Source: Pomacea canaliculata (taxonomy: Eukaryota; Mollusca; Gastropoda; Architaenioglossa; Ampullariidae). From it: a stretch of 64,000 bases of DNA. Location of the stretch: assembly GCF_003073045.1 (NCBI RefSeq), contig NC_037595.1:12144074-12208073 (forward strand), in the 5' to 3' direction. A model generated the notes under the pieces. It searched no databases and was not told the DNA's origin. It was given only the letters and a program-made list of their open reading frames with translations. A program made the position numbers and the translations under genes. Shown here piece by piece: positions 48,556 through 62,781 of this stretch (position 1 is its first letter; each line of letters starts with the position of its first letter).

Positions 48556-51242
48556 ACAAATACATAGTTCTCTCTCGCTCGCTTTCCCGTCGATTTCTGT
48601 TTTCTGCGCAGTGACCGTGATTTGACAGCATTGCACTTTATACTAAACAAGGGCAAAGGTTATCTAATGTATAACGCAATGTCATTCATGTTTGTTTTAT
48701 TTAACTGAGTCACGACCTTGAGGTTTGAGCAGATAGTCTTGAACAGGTTCCTTTTGATGTTTGTTGCTGTTTGTAAAAAAAAACCCACAAAAACTCAACT
48801 AAAATTTTATAAACAACAACAGAAATACGCATTTAAAAAGGCGCTTAAACGTAGATAGAAGAGGGTAGAGGGTAAATGATTTCAATAATAGGAGCAGCTT
48901 CTCCCATGGAGCTCTGTTTTACAAACGTGCTCAATTTGTTTTAGCTTTGAACAGTCTGGAATAATATTCTGGAATAATATTCACTGTTGCATACCAAGTG
49001 TGTTTTCAATTGCCCCGAAGTCGTTAGTACCGAGCACTGATTTTTAGAAAAGCAATACGTGATCAGTTGTCAGTGGACAGGATGTTTACTTTCTTAGGCC
49101 TAGAATGATCAGGTATTATTAGTACGAGTATCAGATGTCATGTTTCAGTGAATGCACTAGCTCTTTCTTATCTCTCAGCTGCTTGACGGACGCTGTAAAA
49201 CAAAGAGTTTTTTTTAATCTTTGCGAAAGGTTAACTAATTCTGGAAAAAGTCTGATTCACCATCAAGAACATGACTGTCGCACGAACGTTCAGAGAGGCT
49301 AGTTTTCTCTTTCTCACCATAATAGAAAGTTCGCATGGGTGAGTACGTCGCGCGCGCACATGTCTGGAACTGCGAAATGAAACATGCGTCAAACGACTTG
49401 ACCGATATGCACTCAGTTCGAACCATCCGGCACATGGGTGGTTATATTGTATATTGTCGGAGATCAGACTCTTCTTCTGATAACCAATTATAGTTGTTTT
49501 TAATTCCACATTTCTGTCGATTGGGTTTTCTTGCTGCTTGTATTTCTTCCTATCAGCTACATTGACAACAATTCTTTAGAATCCTCTTATGATAAGGACT
49601 TTACTTGTAATGACTTCCATCACTACATTTTGAGATCACAAACTCAAAACACTCAGACCACGAACTTGTATTACTGGACTACTGGCAGACGATTTTTTTT
49701 CCAGTTAACTACCAAAACGAGGCATGAGACTAAAAAGCTTCCGGTTTAGTCACATTCTTTGTTTAGGTTCGTCGAGACTAACAGAGGAGAACTTCGCAAG
49801 AGGCTAAGCGTTGGTCTTGGCAGACAGACAGCCATCCACCTATACACGTACATGCTCAGACGGAGAGTGGTCGCATGCTTGTCGTGAAGTCTGTTCAATC
49901 TGTTGGTACTGCACGTACTTTATTACAAGATACGAATATAGTCTTGAATGATTAAATGATGGTGTCTTATCAAGCACCTTTATATTTACTACAAATTATT
50001 CTATAACTCGTATAATTACTTCATTTACGTAGTTAATTTTCTTCCCTGTAAAGGGCGATAGCTCATTTGAAAAAAAAAGCATTTTCTTGCTTATTTTACC
50101 TCTCGTAAATAAAGAATTGTCATTGTCACTGTTTCTGTGTCACCTAGACAACCATAGACGAGTCTTTTGAATGCTCCCTTTTATTTTCACATCCGCTGTG
50201 CAATGAACCATAGCAAAATGCTAGAGCATTTGCTGCCGACGAACACCTGGACTACTATTTTTGAACTCAGAAACTATCGACTGCTCTCGACACGAACTAC
50301 TGTATTCAAAAACTATTACTCTATTTGTGATGGTTATCTTGAATGGCGTTTAAAGCAATATATATATATACTTTCTGCGAGAAGGTGCCATTTCTCTCTA
50401 TATATACATATATGTGTGCGTGTGTGTGCGAGAAGGTATGTATGTGCATTTTTACGAACTGAGCAAAAGGAAGATGATCTAAATTTACGTTTGCTGTTGG
50501 CAGATGATGCAATCAGAAGTCTGACCGCCATTGAGACCTGTAATTGCTTGTTATAAAATGCTGTGGATCTCATGAGATACGAGATTACGTCAGCTCAGAT
50601 GCAAAAAGGAAAATGACTAAGGGGTGGATGACATTACGAGTCACGAATAATAAACAAGACTTAAATTAAGATTCCTCCTCCATCAAAAAGAAATGATAAA
50701 AAGACCATCGATCGCTTCCAAAGTCTGATATTTTATTACACCAAAAATATCGAAATAGCTCCTGATTAATACCACCTTCCTCAGCTGAAAATGAAAGTGG
50801 ATAAAACAAATTACTGTTATATGTGCCAAAAAAACTTTTTAAAAAAACAACTATATGCCCTGTCAAAGTACCAGTCAAATCTCGATCCTCTGAATCTTTT
50901 TTAATTTACTGAGAGCATTATTATTGCAACCTATGTTTCCTACAATGAACAGTTCTGTATAGATCGTCTTCAAAGTATGTGTATACACAACGATCACAGC
51001 TGTTTTGTATACACAGTAGTGTCCTCTCCATATGGTGTCATTTCCCCCTTACCTCCTCGGAAAGGGATCGTTGCTGGCGGGTGTGTCACCGATTGACCAG
51101 TCACAGTCTAGTATATTTTCTCCGACCAGTCGCATTTGTAGGTCACTTGTCCTCGTGATAGCTGAAGGCCATAAGCGAGGGCAAGGCAGCGCGTGTTGTC
51201 ACAGAGGTCGCTACGAAGTCGAGCAGACAGACACCTGCGAAG
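47549..51242. other. intergenic between PSMA1 and PAH
   Basis: No recognised gene. It contains a (AAC)n microsatellite at 48517-48555 that produces spurious homopolymeric ORFs on the minus strand, a purine-rich stretch before it, and several short ORFs without family features. The last few hundred bases before 51243 are the likely promoter and 5' UTR of PAH. Confidence 0.4.
48517..48555. repeat. (AAC)n microsatellite
   Basis: About 13 uninterrupted aac units. Confidence 0.95.
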
Positions 51243-54200
51243 ATGGACGGGTGGGCTTCAAGCAAAAAGGTGAAACTTGACGGCGTCAACGAAAAGGTAT
51301 GCTTTCTTAAATGGCACAAAAAACGAATTCCGAGCAAAAACATGAAAAACATACTGACAAAATATTTTCCAGTCTACGGTGAATGAAACAAGGGTTCTGG
51401 ATTATATGTACTTGAATTGTTTGTTTGGCATGTGGTTGGATTATTCTATATCTTGGTACGATTTTAAAAAAAAAATTCAGATGTACCTGTCTCTTTTTCG
51501 TTTACTTTTTTCAATTTTAAAAGTGTCATCAAGTATAGCCAGCAACAATCTACATGAATGCTAACAAATGTTTACAATTAGAGGCAGCTCGTGGAGCAGT
51601 ATGTATAGGTGTGCAGACGTGTGTGTGAGAGAGAGATCGAGAGAGAGAGATGTTTTGTTATCGAGTCCAGCTGTAGACTAAACAGCTTCTGACAAAGTTG
51701 GTGAATTAGGAACATCAAGATAAGTCGCAGCATATGGCTAACATATACCTTGTCTTGGTTTCGTCCCTGCACTATATAGAGACTCTAGCACCGTGTCAGA
51801 ACAACGGCACCGGCGAGACTTACAACAATAAGTCAGCTCGACGATGTGTTCGGCAACGATCGCTCAACAAGATAAAAGAAAAGAACATCAGATGAACCTG
51901 TGCCTTCTCGCTCGGTCCTGGCCTTAAGCAAAAGCAGTCGACCGGAACGGATCTTTCTTTTTTGCTGACCGCTGTGCTGAGTTTTCGCTGCGTTTTGTGA
52001 GTCATGAAGAAATAATCAAGGCATCAATCTTCACTGCTTTCCTTTTATACATCTCAGTCGAAAAGGTCAAGGGGGGCGTCAACGGGTTTGTCCTTGACCC
52101 TCCAGCAGCAGTCACAGAGCAGCGTGGAGGCGAATTGGGAAAGGGTCCCTGCCTTCCACAGGCTCAGGCCGGTCAGATAAATGTATTCTTAAAAATAATG
52201 TCTTGTACCCTCCTATAATCACTATCCGAAAGCCTAGTTTTAGGTGCACTCATTCTTATGTGTCCCCTCAGGAGATAACCCCCACACAGAACTACTTAAA
52301 TTACTCAACAGTCCTTTGCTGATGACGTTGTGCAGTCTGCTAAGAGAATTGCTAATGATAAGTCACCTGCGTTCATTTCACTGGGAGAACACAAAACTGT
52401 AAGCAGTACGGGGTTGTATAATCAGTGGCGCCTGGGGGCACAGACGGTAAATATACACTGTAGCTTCTTGACCGGGGTAAGTGAAACATGTCCCCGCCCT
52501 CCCCGCCACCCACGCTGCGCTCACCTTCGGTTAAAACTTGTTAATTTTGTAAAACTCAAGCCAAAGCAGACTTAAAAGGATTAAATCAATAACTACTACT
52601 TATCTAAAAATATTTGCTGAGATGAACGTTGGTGACTGTTGGGAAAATATGAAACTTGAAATCATTAAAGAATATAAATTTTTAATCAACATCTTTTTAA
52701 AACAGTATAGCAGAGTAGCAAAAGAGCTGAAGATTATTGTGCGCTTCTCGGGGCGTCGATCTCCACCCCATGGTTTAATTATTTAACGAATTGTTTGGAA
52801 CTCGAGATTTCTTGGTCCTCAGGAGCGAATGTATGAGCGATGGAAAGGATGTACGTTATCTTAATTCCTTCATTACCTATAATACCGCAGTGTGCCAGAA
52901 TCCTTTGCAAAATGATCAGCATTATAATTATTATAAAATTTGTTTTGAAATTGCTGTATAATGATACGATGACATCACAACTACCAACAATTATAACAAT
53001 GACGGTAACAACAATAAAGCATTTAACCATATGTATTAAAGTTACATAGATAGTTACATACCCACCTAAAGTCACATGCAGCCGTAACATGTGTTCAGGG
53101 CCATGCAGTAAAGGGACTACACAGCCTAGCTGGTACATTATATGTTTATTTTATGAAGCTGGTTTAGACTAATTTTTCCACACTCTCTTGTTTATTTTCT
53201 GTATTATTTTTATTTATTGCTATAGTTGCCAATGATGCATATATAAATAACGTGCCAGATGAACCTGATGATCAAAAACTGACGATGCATAAGATAAATG
53301 CTGCATGAGAACCGCGCGCGATCGAGAATAATGAAAGTGGACATCCTCAGGTTTAAAGCGTACTAAAGAGACCTTTACAATTAAACTACATTTGCTCACG
53401 AACATAAATGTTTATTGTTGTTAGTCAGCGCATTCCACAGATCAAGGTCGTTTTCACCCTATAGGTCTGACCCATGGTAAAGTTTGTAAACACCTTTATA
53501 GGATATTTCAGCGCATTGCATCAGCCGGCCGTCAGACAACAAAGCCGGCAAATCACGCATCCGTCTTGTCACCGCTGATGCGGAATGTTAAAAAGGGCTC
53601 ATCCCCTCCAGGGTCCAAATCCTTTTTAGGTTCCTCCCACTGTCCCCTTCTCCCACCTTTCTGGAGTACATCATCCATCCAACCAGCCCCCAACCTCCAT
53701 CCCCGAACACTTTTATTGCTGTGTTCTCGGGGTCAAGCTGCCAATCAGAAACCTGAGCGCGCTTCGGGCAAATGCTAACCTGGGAACTCCTCCTCTCTCC
53801 TTCATCCCCTCCTTCCAGCCGTTGACCAGTTGAGCCTATACTGTGTGTTTGACTCAATTATTGTCGTTACCTTCTTCCGGGTGCTGATGCAAGAGGCTGA
53901 AAGTTGGTGGTGCGAGACTTATACGAGCATTTCTATATAAACCCGTCTTCTCGTCAAACCATGCAAAGCACAGAAAACATGGGCGTGCGCGGTCGACAAT
54001 GTGTTATGTGTGGGTGCATTGTTGGTATAACAGAGATAGCAACCAAGGTAGGCCGACAGTGTATTTTTGTTTACCTTTTAGTATCCACCTATTTGTTGTG
54101 TGCGGGGTTGGAATATTGTTGATGCACTAAAAGAAAACTTCGTCGTTTGTTGCAGCTTCATTATTTTTCACCTGTATGTAACCATGAACAATCATTCATC

Positions 54201-57200
54201 AATCAGCCATTAACTTAATTAATATATATATAGTAGTTTATCATGTCCAAGGCTGGCTGTTTTTGTTTTTGTTTCCCCAGTCGCTTGCTAAAGGACGCTC
54301 ACCATACGCATTTATTTTGTTAATCTTAAAAAAATTATGCACAAAATTGTCTAATTCTTGATAATACTTTTTAAATTTATAAATGATCTCGAGATATCTA
54401 CACATGCGACTTAACTGATGAATTCGCGCATCAGGGCCGTATCGTCCTTGCAAGCACCACTAACTTGTATTACACGTCCGTGCACGCACTATATGGCATT
54501 AATTGCGTGTACCACAATTTATCTTCGTGTCTCATTTCCTCAGTGTCCACAGTCAAACACCTACCAGCACATCTACGTGCAAGATTATGTGGATCACGAA
54601 GGAAGCACCAGCATAATATTCAGTCTTCCAGAAAAAGTTGGTGCTTTGGCAGAAGCTCTGAAAGTGTTTGAGGTAAGATCCCAGATGTGTGTTTCACTTT
54701 GAATTTTCTTTAGACGATTCTGAAACGTATTTTTTTTTTATTTGAAATGACTGATCTCGGGTTGATTGCCAATGGTAGCAAACGGTTCAGACGAATGAGC
54801 GGCGTCCATATAGTGACTAATATATTCATTTAGCCCAGTGGTTCTTAACCTTGTTTGAGGTACCGAACCCACAAGTTTCATATGCACATTCACCGAACCC
54901 TTCTTTAGTGTCATCACTAATTGTGGGTGTGTCTTGACCTCCGTGGCGGAGGCTCCGCCGAACCCCTGAGACCGACTCACCAAACCCCTATAGGGTTCGA
55001 TAGAACCCCGGTTTAGAACCACTGAATTTTAGCCGAACAGTTTTCGTGTGTTTTCAGTCAGCGTGAATAACAGGGAAAGTCTTCAGCTTTCAAAAGCGTT
55101 CTCTGATTTAAAGGAAAATTTTTTAATGTAGACAGTACAAACACAATATGCTAATCAATGCTATATTACTAACAACGATATAACTGTTTCGTAGCACATA
55201 AAATGACAACGAAATATCCAGTGTGGAAGCATACCTGTTCAATTACTGTACCATTTATAGACAATGAAAGCTTATTTGAAGAGACGCAAAAGACAAAATA
55301 TAGATCCAAGAGCTGCACACGCATGCTTAATCGCGGATGAAGGGTCGAAATGGATCTTCCTGATGGCACTTAAATTCGTATATGGCATTGAGGTCAACAA
55401 TATAGATCGACGGACTAAAAATAAAATGACGTCGCAAATTAATCTGCAATCACCTTGGGCCATGTGTAATTATGAGCCAAAGGTATATCCAGGGCTTGCT
55501 TTACCTCCGATTGGTCCTGCCGCCCTAGCAAGACATAGCTGTAGAGTGTAGGATGCAAGTCGACCTGAACGTTTGGTCCAAATCAAACCTTGGGGCAAAC
55601 CTTGTACTGCCCCTGAAGGGACAGGCATGAAATCCAAGTGATTAAAAGGACGAGAAATGAAAAATCATGCAAGATAAAGAGTAGGGGTGAGGGAAGAAAA
55701 AGATAGGTTATCAAGGCTATATAATTTCCAGTTGCCATAACTGTGTATTTTTTCTAGTATAAATATAGAATACCTGGTGAAAGTTATGTTTATGTTCTCA
55801 TGTCCTGAAAGCAAAAAAAAAAAAAAAAAAAAAAAAATCTGTTAATATATCATGATACATCCTTGCAAGGTATTAATGCAGCTATTAAATCTTATCAATG
55901 ACAGACAAACAATGTGAACTTGCATCACATCGAGTCTCGACCCTCGCTTGAAGACAAAGACTGCTACGAATTCTTTGTTTCCTGTGACAATGTGCGTGGA
56001 GGCCTGTATGAAGCCATTGACATCCTTAAGGGAAGAACCAAGAACTTGCAGGTTCTTTCCCGAAATCCAGAAAATAAAAAAGATGAAGGTAAATTTTTAA
56101 AAAAGCCTACCTAACATATATTTATGTATGACATAGCTATATAACAGCAACTAATTAAGCAATTTTAATCAATTGTTCTGTAAATCCAGTAAAAGTGCTG
56201 TAGTTCAGTCTGTTTCTATTGCTAAAATGAAAGAATGGTATCAAGGTATATGTAATATAGGAGAACTGCATGCAAATTATTACTAACGTAACTTAATCTT
56301 TTGATTGTATGGGTGTCTTGCCTTCTTTACAGCAGATAGTGGTGTGGAAGGTAAGTAAACTAAAATCCTAGATGCTTGGAAAGTTTCTTGCTTTTCATTG
56401 TTGGTCAAGGTTTTTAAGACTGTTAACAGTATAATTGATGATACTTAACATATAATTAATAAATTCATTTCACTTTAAGCATTTGCCATTAAACTTTCTT
56501 GTCTGATATTACAAAGCAAAAGCATGATAAAAAAATTTCTGTGAATAACTCAGTGATAAAAGTAGCATGGCAGAAGACGTGTTCATAGAACATTCTTGTA
56601 GAAAGCAAAAGATCACAGATTAATAAGCAAAATGTTCCTATTTGAGACACTTTTGCTTGTCCATTAGCCTCCGCAGTGTTGTTACAGAGTTTTCTGCCTT
56701 ACTCATGTCCTGTTGCTTTGGTTGTCTTTAGGTGTTTGCAGTTGTGTATAAAATATAGATTTATTAAAAAGAGTAATGTCTAGCTTCAGCTTGTGTGTGG
56801 GTATATATTGTCTTGAAGTGCTAATTCAATTTGCCTTTACACTGATCTGTAATAGTCACTAAATTATTTCAAATGTAAGTGTAAACAAATATCCAATATG
56901 CCAAAAAGTATTTAACAGATATATAATGTTAAATACCTTAATTGTTTTAATGTTTGTGAACATTTTGAAAATTGAATTGTGGAATTTTAAATTAGGAACA
57001 TGTACTTTGTGAAATCAATGAATAAATCTGTGACAGACCACAGTACTTTCTCACATATGTGTGTACAAAGATACTTATCACACACTAACTTTTATCATAT
57101 GTACATAATTTTAATTGTCTAATATTAATAACTGATTGTGAGAGTAAATTGATGAAAGTCAAGGTTAAGACCTGTTTAACCCTTATGTTTATCTTTCTTT

Positions 57201-60200
57201 AAAATTATGTTGACAAGTGAACAGGGATTGATAGCATTTCAGCATTGAAGAATATGTAAGAAAAAATAATTTGGAGTCTAAATTTTTTTGGATGGGGAGC
57301 TAGGAGACGGTGATTTAACAATTAAGTCTGGAATTTGTGTACTCTGACAAATGTTTCTATGGAAAGGGGGACTGCTAGCAGGAAAAATAAATGTCAGAAA
57401 TATCTTCAGAAATATGCACCTGAGGAACATACAACAACTTTAGGACACAGGCAGCAGTCATCACAAATGAGTGGAACTTCATTTAAAATCTGAATAATGC
57501 AAAAACAGTTTCTAAGACTGTAGAAAATGGAAAACACTTCCTAATTGGAACTTCCACCCTTTCTATGGAATTATTCCCCTCAATTTCTCACTATTTACAT
57601 CACATAACAGTAAATCATATCCACATAAATTCTGTGCTTCAGAAAAAAAGGTACATGACTACAATGTGTTTTAAGTAGGGATTGCTAAATATTCTTTTAC
57701 AGTGCCATGGTTTCCCAGAAAAATAAGGGATTTGGATCGCTTTGCAAACCAGATCTTGAGCTACGGATCAGAGCTGGATGCTGATCACCCAGTAAGAAAT
57801 AAAGTGCTTATTTGATCATACCATCCCCTCAGTTATTAATAAGAGGATGTAGCCAATTTCTTAATCTTTTAATGCTGATTCTTCAGTCCAGTAGCATAGT
57901 GTTTAAGGAGAGGTCTGAATGTTACACTTCATCTACAGCTGCAGTATGTAATAGGGTTGCTCACAAAAGAATTTACAGTAAAATTTATACTAGTCTGTAA
58001 GCACAGGCTCTTAAAGCAGAAAAACATATCTCGACTATCAGATTCTTCAGCAGTTAATTATGATTGTTATTATTGGGAAACTGTCTCATCAGTCCAACAT
58101 TCAGGTTTTTTGAAAGGACATGCTTTCTCTTTTTAGATTTAGAGGTTGAAGATGTCACAATTATTTGTCCATGTTACTGTTATGAGCCTTTTGAAGTTTT
58201 CTTAAAAAACAATCTTCAAATTAATTGTCAGGGTTTCAAAGATCCTGTCTACCGTACCAGAAGAAAAGAATTTGCAGACATTGCATTCAACTACAAACAG
58301 TAAGAACTTTTTCTCTTTATAGATCACACTGCATAATGCTTGCATAGATATTTGTTGTTATTTTTGTAAAGTCTAAGGTGATATTATATAATTTATTATA
58401 AAGATATCATTGTTATTAAATGATTCCAATTTTGATATTATTCTTATAAATATTTAATATCTTACATTTATGAATGTTTCATTTTTCAGTGGTGAGCCCA
58501 TTCCTCGTGTCCAGTACACAGATGAAGAAGTGAAAACCTGGTGAGATACTGCATTGTGCTTAACATTGATCTTTAGTTAAGATTTCAAAAGTTAGTAAAT
58601 CAGCTGTTATTAAGCATTTAGGCACCAAAAGGTCCTGTATAATGATGCCTTTTAGTTTCTTGGATTTATTTTTAGTTTATTTTACTTTTATTATGTACAT
58701 TTAAAAAACTTATTGTTGCTCAGGGGCACAATTTTCCAAGAACTAACAAAGCTGTACCCAACTCACGCCTGCAGAGAATTCAACCATGTGTTTCCTCTTC
58801 TTATTGATAACTGTGGCTTCCGAGAAAACAACATCCCGCAACTTCAGGATATCTCAGACTTTCTGAAAGGTAATCCTAGCTTTCATTCTTTCAAGTAATT
58901 TTTAAGGTGTTTCCCCAATCTGGTTTTTTTCAAATGAATTTAAAAATTTTTTTTTCTCTACCTGCAAGAGACAAAGGATTTATCATTGTCATCCCTTGAA
59001 AAGACACTCCAGCTGAAGTAAATTGAAACCAGGAAAATACTATAGCTTAAACCACATCATCAAAGCAGAATGTGACCAACTGCATGACTGCAGCAGGATG
59101 TAAAATACCTATCATACAGAGAATGCAATTAAAGTAAAAAACTTGTTTGCACAAAATGTTTTATTATCAATCATTTCAAGAAATATGGGTGCCTATTTAT
59201 CTGTTTTGATTAAGTCTGTGCAGAGAGCGACCATAATGAGAACATGCAAATTTATGTGCATATGATTAACATAACTATGTTTATGTCTGCAGACTGCACA
59301 GGATTTCAGCTGCGGCCTGTAGCAGGTTTGCTGTCATCCCGTGACTTTCTTGCAGGACTGGCATTCCGAGTATTCCACTCTACTCAGTATATCCGACATG
59401 GCTCCAAGCCAATGTATACACCAGAACCGTGAGTAACAAGCAGTCACCTTTACTTAGCCAAGATATAGAGAGTCACGATCAAAGATAATATCACAAACTA
59501 ATATAAAAATCTCTGACGTCAGGCCAGTAATGGGGCTTGCAACACATAAACTGAATAAGCTGGTCTGTAAATTATTTTCATTTTAAAATAAAGCATGATT
59601 TATTTTTGCCTGCAACTTCTAAAACTGTTAAAGCTGCAAGAACACGCATCTTACCACTCTTAATGTCAAACCAATTTTGCTGAAAATTCCATTTTCAATT
59701 ATCGTGATTTTAGGCTGTGAAAGTGAGCCTATATTAATCACATGGCTATGAAGTTTACCCCAGCAAACTCTATTTTTTTTTTTAAGATTACATGTATAAC
59801 CTTAAAAGCATTATCTTCTCATTTCTATTTGGGTAAAAAATTAAGAGCTTGTTTCACCTTTGTAAAGAAGTACATTAACTGCAGAAGAGCAAGATATTAG
59901 AACTCAGTAGGTTAAACTAGGTTACGGTACTGATAGTTTTCATCTTCACCAGTTTGTTAGCGAATTGACTTTGTTTCAGTGATGTGTGCCATGAAGTACT
60001 GGGGCATGTGCCCTTGTTTGCAGACCCATCATTTGCCCAGTTTTCTCAAGAGATAGGGCTGGCTAGTCTTGGTGCTCCTGATGAGTACATTCAAAAGCTT
60101 GCTACAGTGAGTGAAATTACACTCTTATCTCAACTGTGGTGCATCATTACATCTTCATGTTCAGAACATCGCTTCATCAAACTCAAACATCTTGCTTTTC

Positions 60201-62781
60201 CTTATTTAAAGAAGCTTTTTCAAATCTAGAGCTGTTTTATCATATAAAAAGACACTTGATTCAGAACTTGAAATTGAGAGTATGCTTTTGAACATTGTTG
60301 CCAAAAACATTATTCTAGGCCAGACAAAAAGGCACTTCGGCTAAGAAAGAAGTGACCACTTTTTTTTAGATGCATTCTCTTCCCGATCAAGTGCGTCCTG
60401 GATGAAAAAAATGTAATGAAAGTGGTGCTTGTAAAAAAATACTTGACCATATCTGTTTTCAGCAGCCATCGATAGTTATATTTTCTTGAAGGACCGAAGG
60501 ACAGTAATGATATTCTTATCTTCTACATTGCTGCTTCTGAACTGTCTGTGTTATGTGTGCACCTGTCATTTACCCTTCTGTTGGTTATGTTTTTTTAAAC
60601 AGCTGTACTGGTTTACTGTTGAATTTGGGTTATGCCGTCAAGAGGGTCATCTGAAAGCTTATGGGGCAGGACTTTTATCTTCTTTTGGAGAGCTGCAGGT
60701 TTGCAACCTTTTCTCACACAAAGTTTTGCAATGACCTAAAAAAATACAAGAGCTCATATCTGTGTTGAACCAGAGCTTAAGCGACTGATGACCAAGATTT
60801 TAACTTTTGCAGGTAGATTACAATGAATGCATTAATCTGCAAGGAAGGTGCACTTCCACAAGAGTTAAATTTAACATGAAAATGCTTTCATTAGCAGAAA
60901 AATTTAAATGCATGCTTGTGCAAGACAAAAAAGGTAAAGAATTTTGCAATGAATTATACCTTTGGCAGAATACTACTATCTGATACTTATGTAAGTCTTC
61001 TGACATTTTCATATTCAACAGTCAGATGTGCATTTTCTTTCTTAAGTATGCCCTGACTGATAAGCCAGAGGTGCGACCCTTTGACCCCCAAAAAACGTCA
61101 ACACAGGAATATCCCATCACATCTTTCCAGCCTGTCTATTTTGTTGCTGACAGTTTTGATGATGCCAAGGAAAAACTCAAGTAAGAATAGTGGAGATGTG
61201 ATAAATGTTTTGTACTGCATTCTTCAAAAGAAATACCAATAATATAAAGTAACATGGCTTCTCAGTGTCCATGAAAAAACTTGAGTGTCTTTACTGAAAA
61301 ATTAAACTTTCCTAAAGCAAGATGTCACAGGATGGGGTGAATAAAATGTGTCTCAAGAAATCAGTGGAGAAAAATCTGTAGACCTCCACTATCCTTTTAA
61401 AACAGTGGTTCTCAAAGTGTGGTCCGCACACGTAAGTCATGCGATTCATGACTGAAAGTCTTCATATTTTAGCAAAGTGATGTTTACATTGCCAGAGACA
61501 CTAATTAGTCCAGTATTGATTTCACACAAGTTTTAATGTTATCAATGCCCAACCGCTCGTTCACATAAAACGCTCCTTAACAAATAAGTCTTAAGCACCT
61601 ACTGCCATTTCCAACAACTTACTGTTGCGAGACTGGATGTTCAACACTTGTGGGACTGAAAACAAATAAGAGAAGCCGGTTGAACATGGAATCTGACAGG
61701 AGAATGAAACTCACCAACATTGATCCCAATATTATCCCATCATCAACAACAACTACATTTATTGCATTAAAATTTTAATAAAGAACTTTGTGAAATACAT
61801 AATTTTATGCAAACTTATTACTATGCCAGTCACAAAAGAATTGTAATGAAACAAATGTGGCAATTACAATTTTAAATTCATAGTGCAGAGTGATTTTAGG
61901 CCTTGGTGGTCTGTCGTATTTATTTTAACTTTAATAAAGTGGTCTGCGGTCCGAAATACTTTGAGAACCACAGCTTTAAGATCAAGGGCTGGAGGAGCTG
62001 CCATGTTAAAAACTATGCAGGGTTCGTGGAGTGGTGCTAGTTAGTGATTCTGAAAAGCACATACAGACCATACCTTTCATTCATGCTGGCTCTTTAAAAA
62101 AAAACTCCAAAGAAACTACAAGTTTACCTAGGGACTATGATAAAAAGAATGCATCACTAACACAGACCTTATGAAGATATGTCTATCCATGGTAAATAAA
62201 AGTTTTAAAAAAATTGACAAACATTTCTAAATTGATGTTACTAAGCCATTTTATGGACCAGAGTATTTCAGAAAACATTTTTTTGTTTCATTTAAGGGCA
62301 TACTCACTGACAATTCCACGTCCATTTAGTGTACGCTACAATGCCTATACACAAAGTGTTGAAGTCATCAACAATAAAGAGCAGATTATCAACCTAACAA
62401 GGACTATAAAAGGTAAATTACCTAAGCTTACCTGTCTGTTCTAAAATTTATTCATAAATATCTCAAGAATAAAAGTTATTGAAGTATAATCTCTAGAGTT
62501 TTTTTCTGTTGCATAGTACAGCTTGTGGTATTCTTAATAATAATAATAAAAAAAAATTTTAATACGGGGATTGTGGTCACATCAGTATAGAACGATTGAG
62601 ATACTGTAGAAACAATCTTTTTGCCATTTTTTTCAAGACATATTTATTGCTATAAAACTTAATAACTTGAGAAATTATTATAGTGTCAGTGTTTATTTTA
62701 ATTTTGAATTTTCTCATACTTTTGTTTGAAGGAGATCTGTCCCTGCTTGAAGATGCTCTACAGAAGGTCAACAGGCTTTAA
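51243..62781 (+). CDS. PAH: phenylalanine-4-hydroxylase
   Basis: Tetrahydrobiopterin- and iron-dependent enzyme converting phenylalanine to tyrosine in the cytosol. Exons: 51243-51296, 54544-54672, 55905-56088, (56333-56350 optional), 57703-57791, 58232-58299, 58490-58540, 58724-58869, 59293-59428, 59980-60106, 60603-60698, 61047-61180, 62297-62412 and 62732-62781. Without the microexon they total 1380 nt (459 residues; human 452) with all phases consistent. The N-terminal ACT regulatory domain has the Phe-sensing GAL and IESRP motifs. The catalytic domain has [36 protein letters not shown], and the iron ligands H290, H295 (CHEVLGH) and E335 (YWFTVEFGL), each five beyond human H285/H290/E330. 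A C-terminal tetramerisation helix ends in NRL. It is PAH rather than tyrosine or tryptophan hydroxylase by these segments. The first exon ([18 protein letters not shown]) is inferred from start context, donor and phase; an alternative is 53961-54047. Confidence 0.95.
54836..55024. mobile_element. hAT-type MITE, 189 bp
   Basis: The ends CAGTGGTTCTTAACC and GGTTTAGAACCACTG are inverted repeats (14 of 15) typical of hAT elements. The flanks atttagcc and attttagcc look like an 8-bp target duplication with one added base. The interior has the ccgaacccctg words repeated in both orientations. It lies in intron 2 of PAH. Confidence 0.82.
55813..55837. repeat. poly-A tract
   Basis: A run of 25 A within PAH intron 2, possibly the tail of an old retroposon; no body was identified upstream. 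Confidence 0.6.
56333..56350 (+). other. PAH: 18-nt in-frame microexon of PAH
   Basis: A pyrimidine-rich acceptor (cttctttacag) is followed by 18 nt and a perfect donor (gaag/gtaagt). Its phase (1 to 1) matches both neighbouring exons, so inclusion adds six residues (ADSGVE) and skipping restores DEVPWFPR, the usual animal join between regulatory and catalytic domains. It is therefore a plausible cassette exon. Seen: the sites and phase. Inferred: use. Confidence 0.6.
61403..61973. mobile_element. hAT-type non-autonomous element, about 570 bp
   Basis: The left end is CAGTGGTTCTCAAAGT with gtggtccg; the right end is cggtccgaaatactttgagaaccacag. These are long inverted repeats of hAT type. The flanks cttttaaaa and ctttaaga are compatible with a worn 8-bp target duplication. 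No intact ORF is present, so it is an internally deleted derivative. It lies in intron 12 of PAH. Confidence 0.8.

Noticed and set aside
48343-48656. Minus-strand ORFs rich in Leu, Cys or Phe
   Set aside because: They are produced by the (AAC)n microsatellite and neighbouring purine-rich sequence; no evidence of translation.
53961-54047. Alternative first exon of PAH as the main start
   Set aside because: Phase fits, but its cysteine-rich peptide is less like a PAH N-terminus and gives a longer protein; kept only as an alternative.
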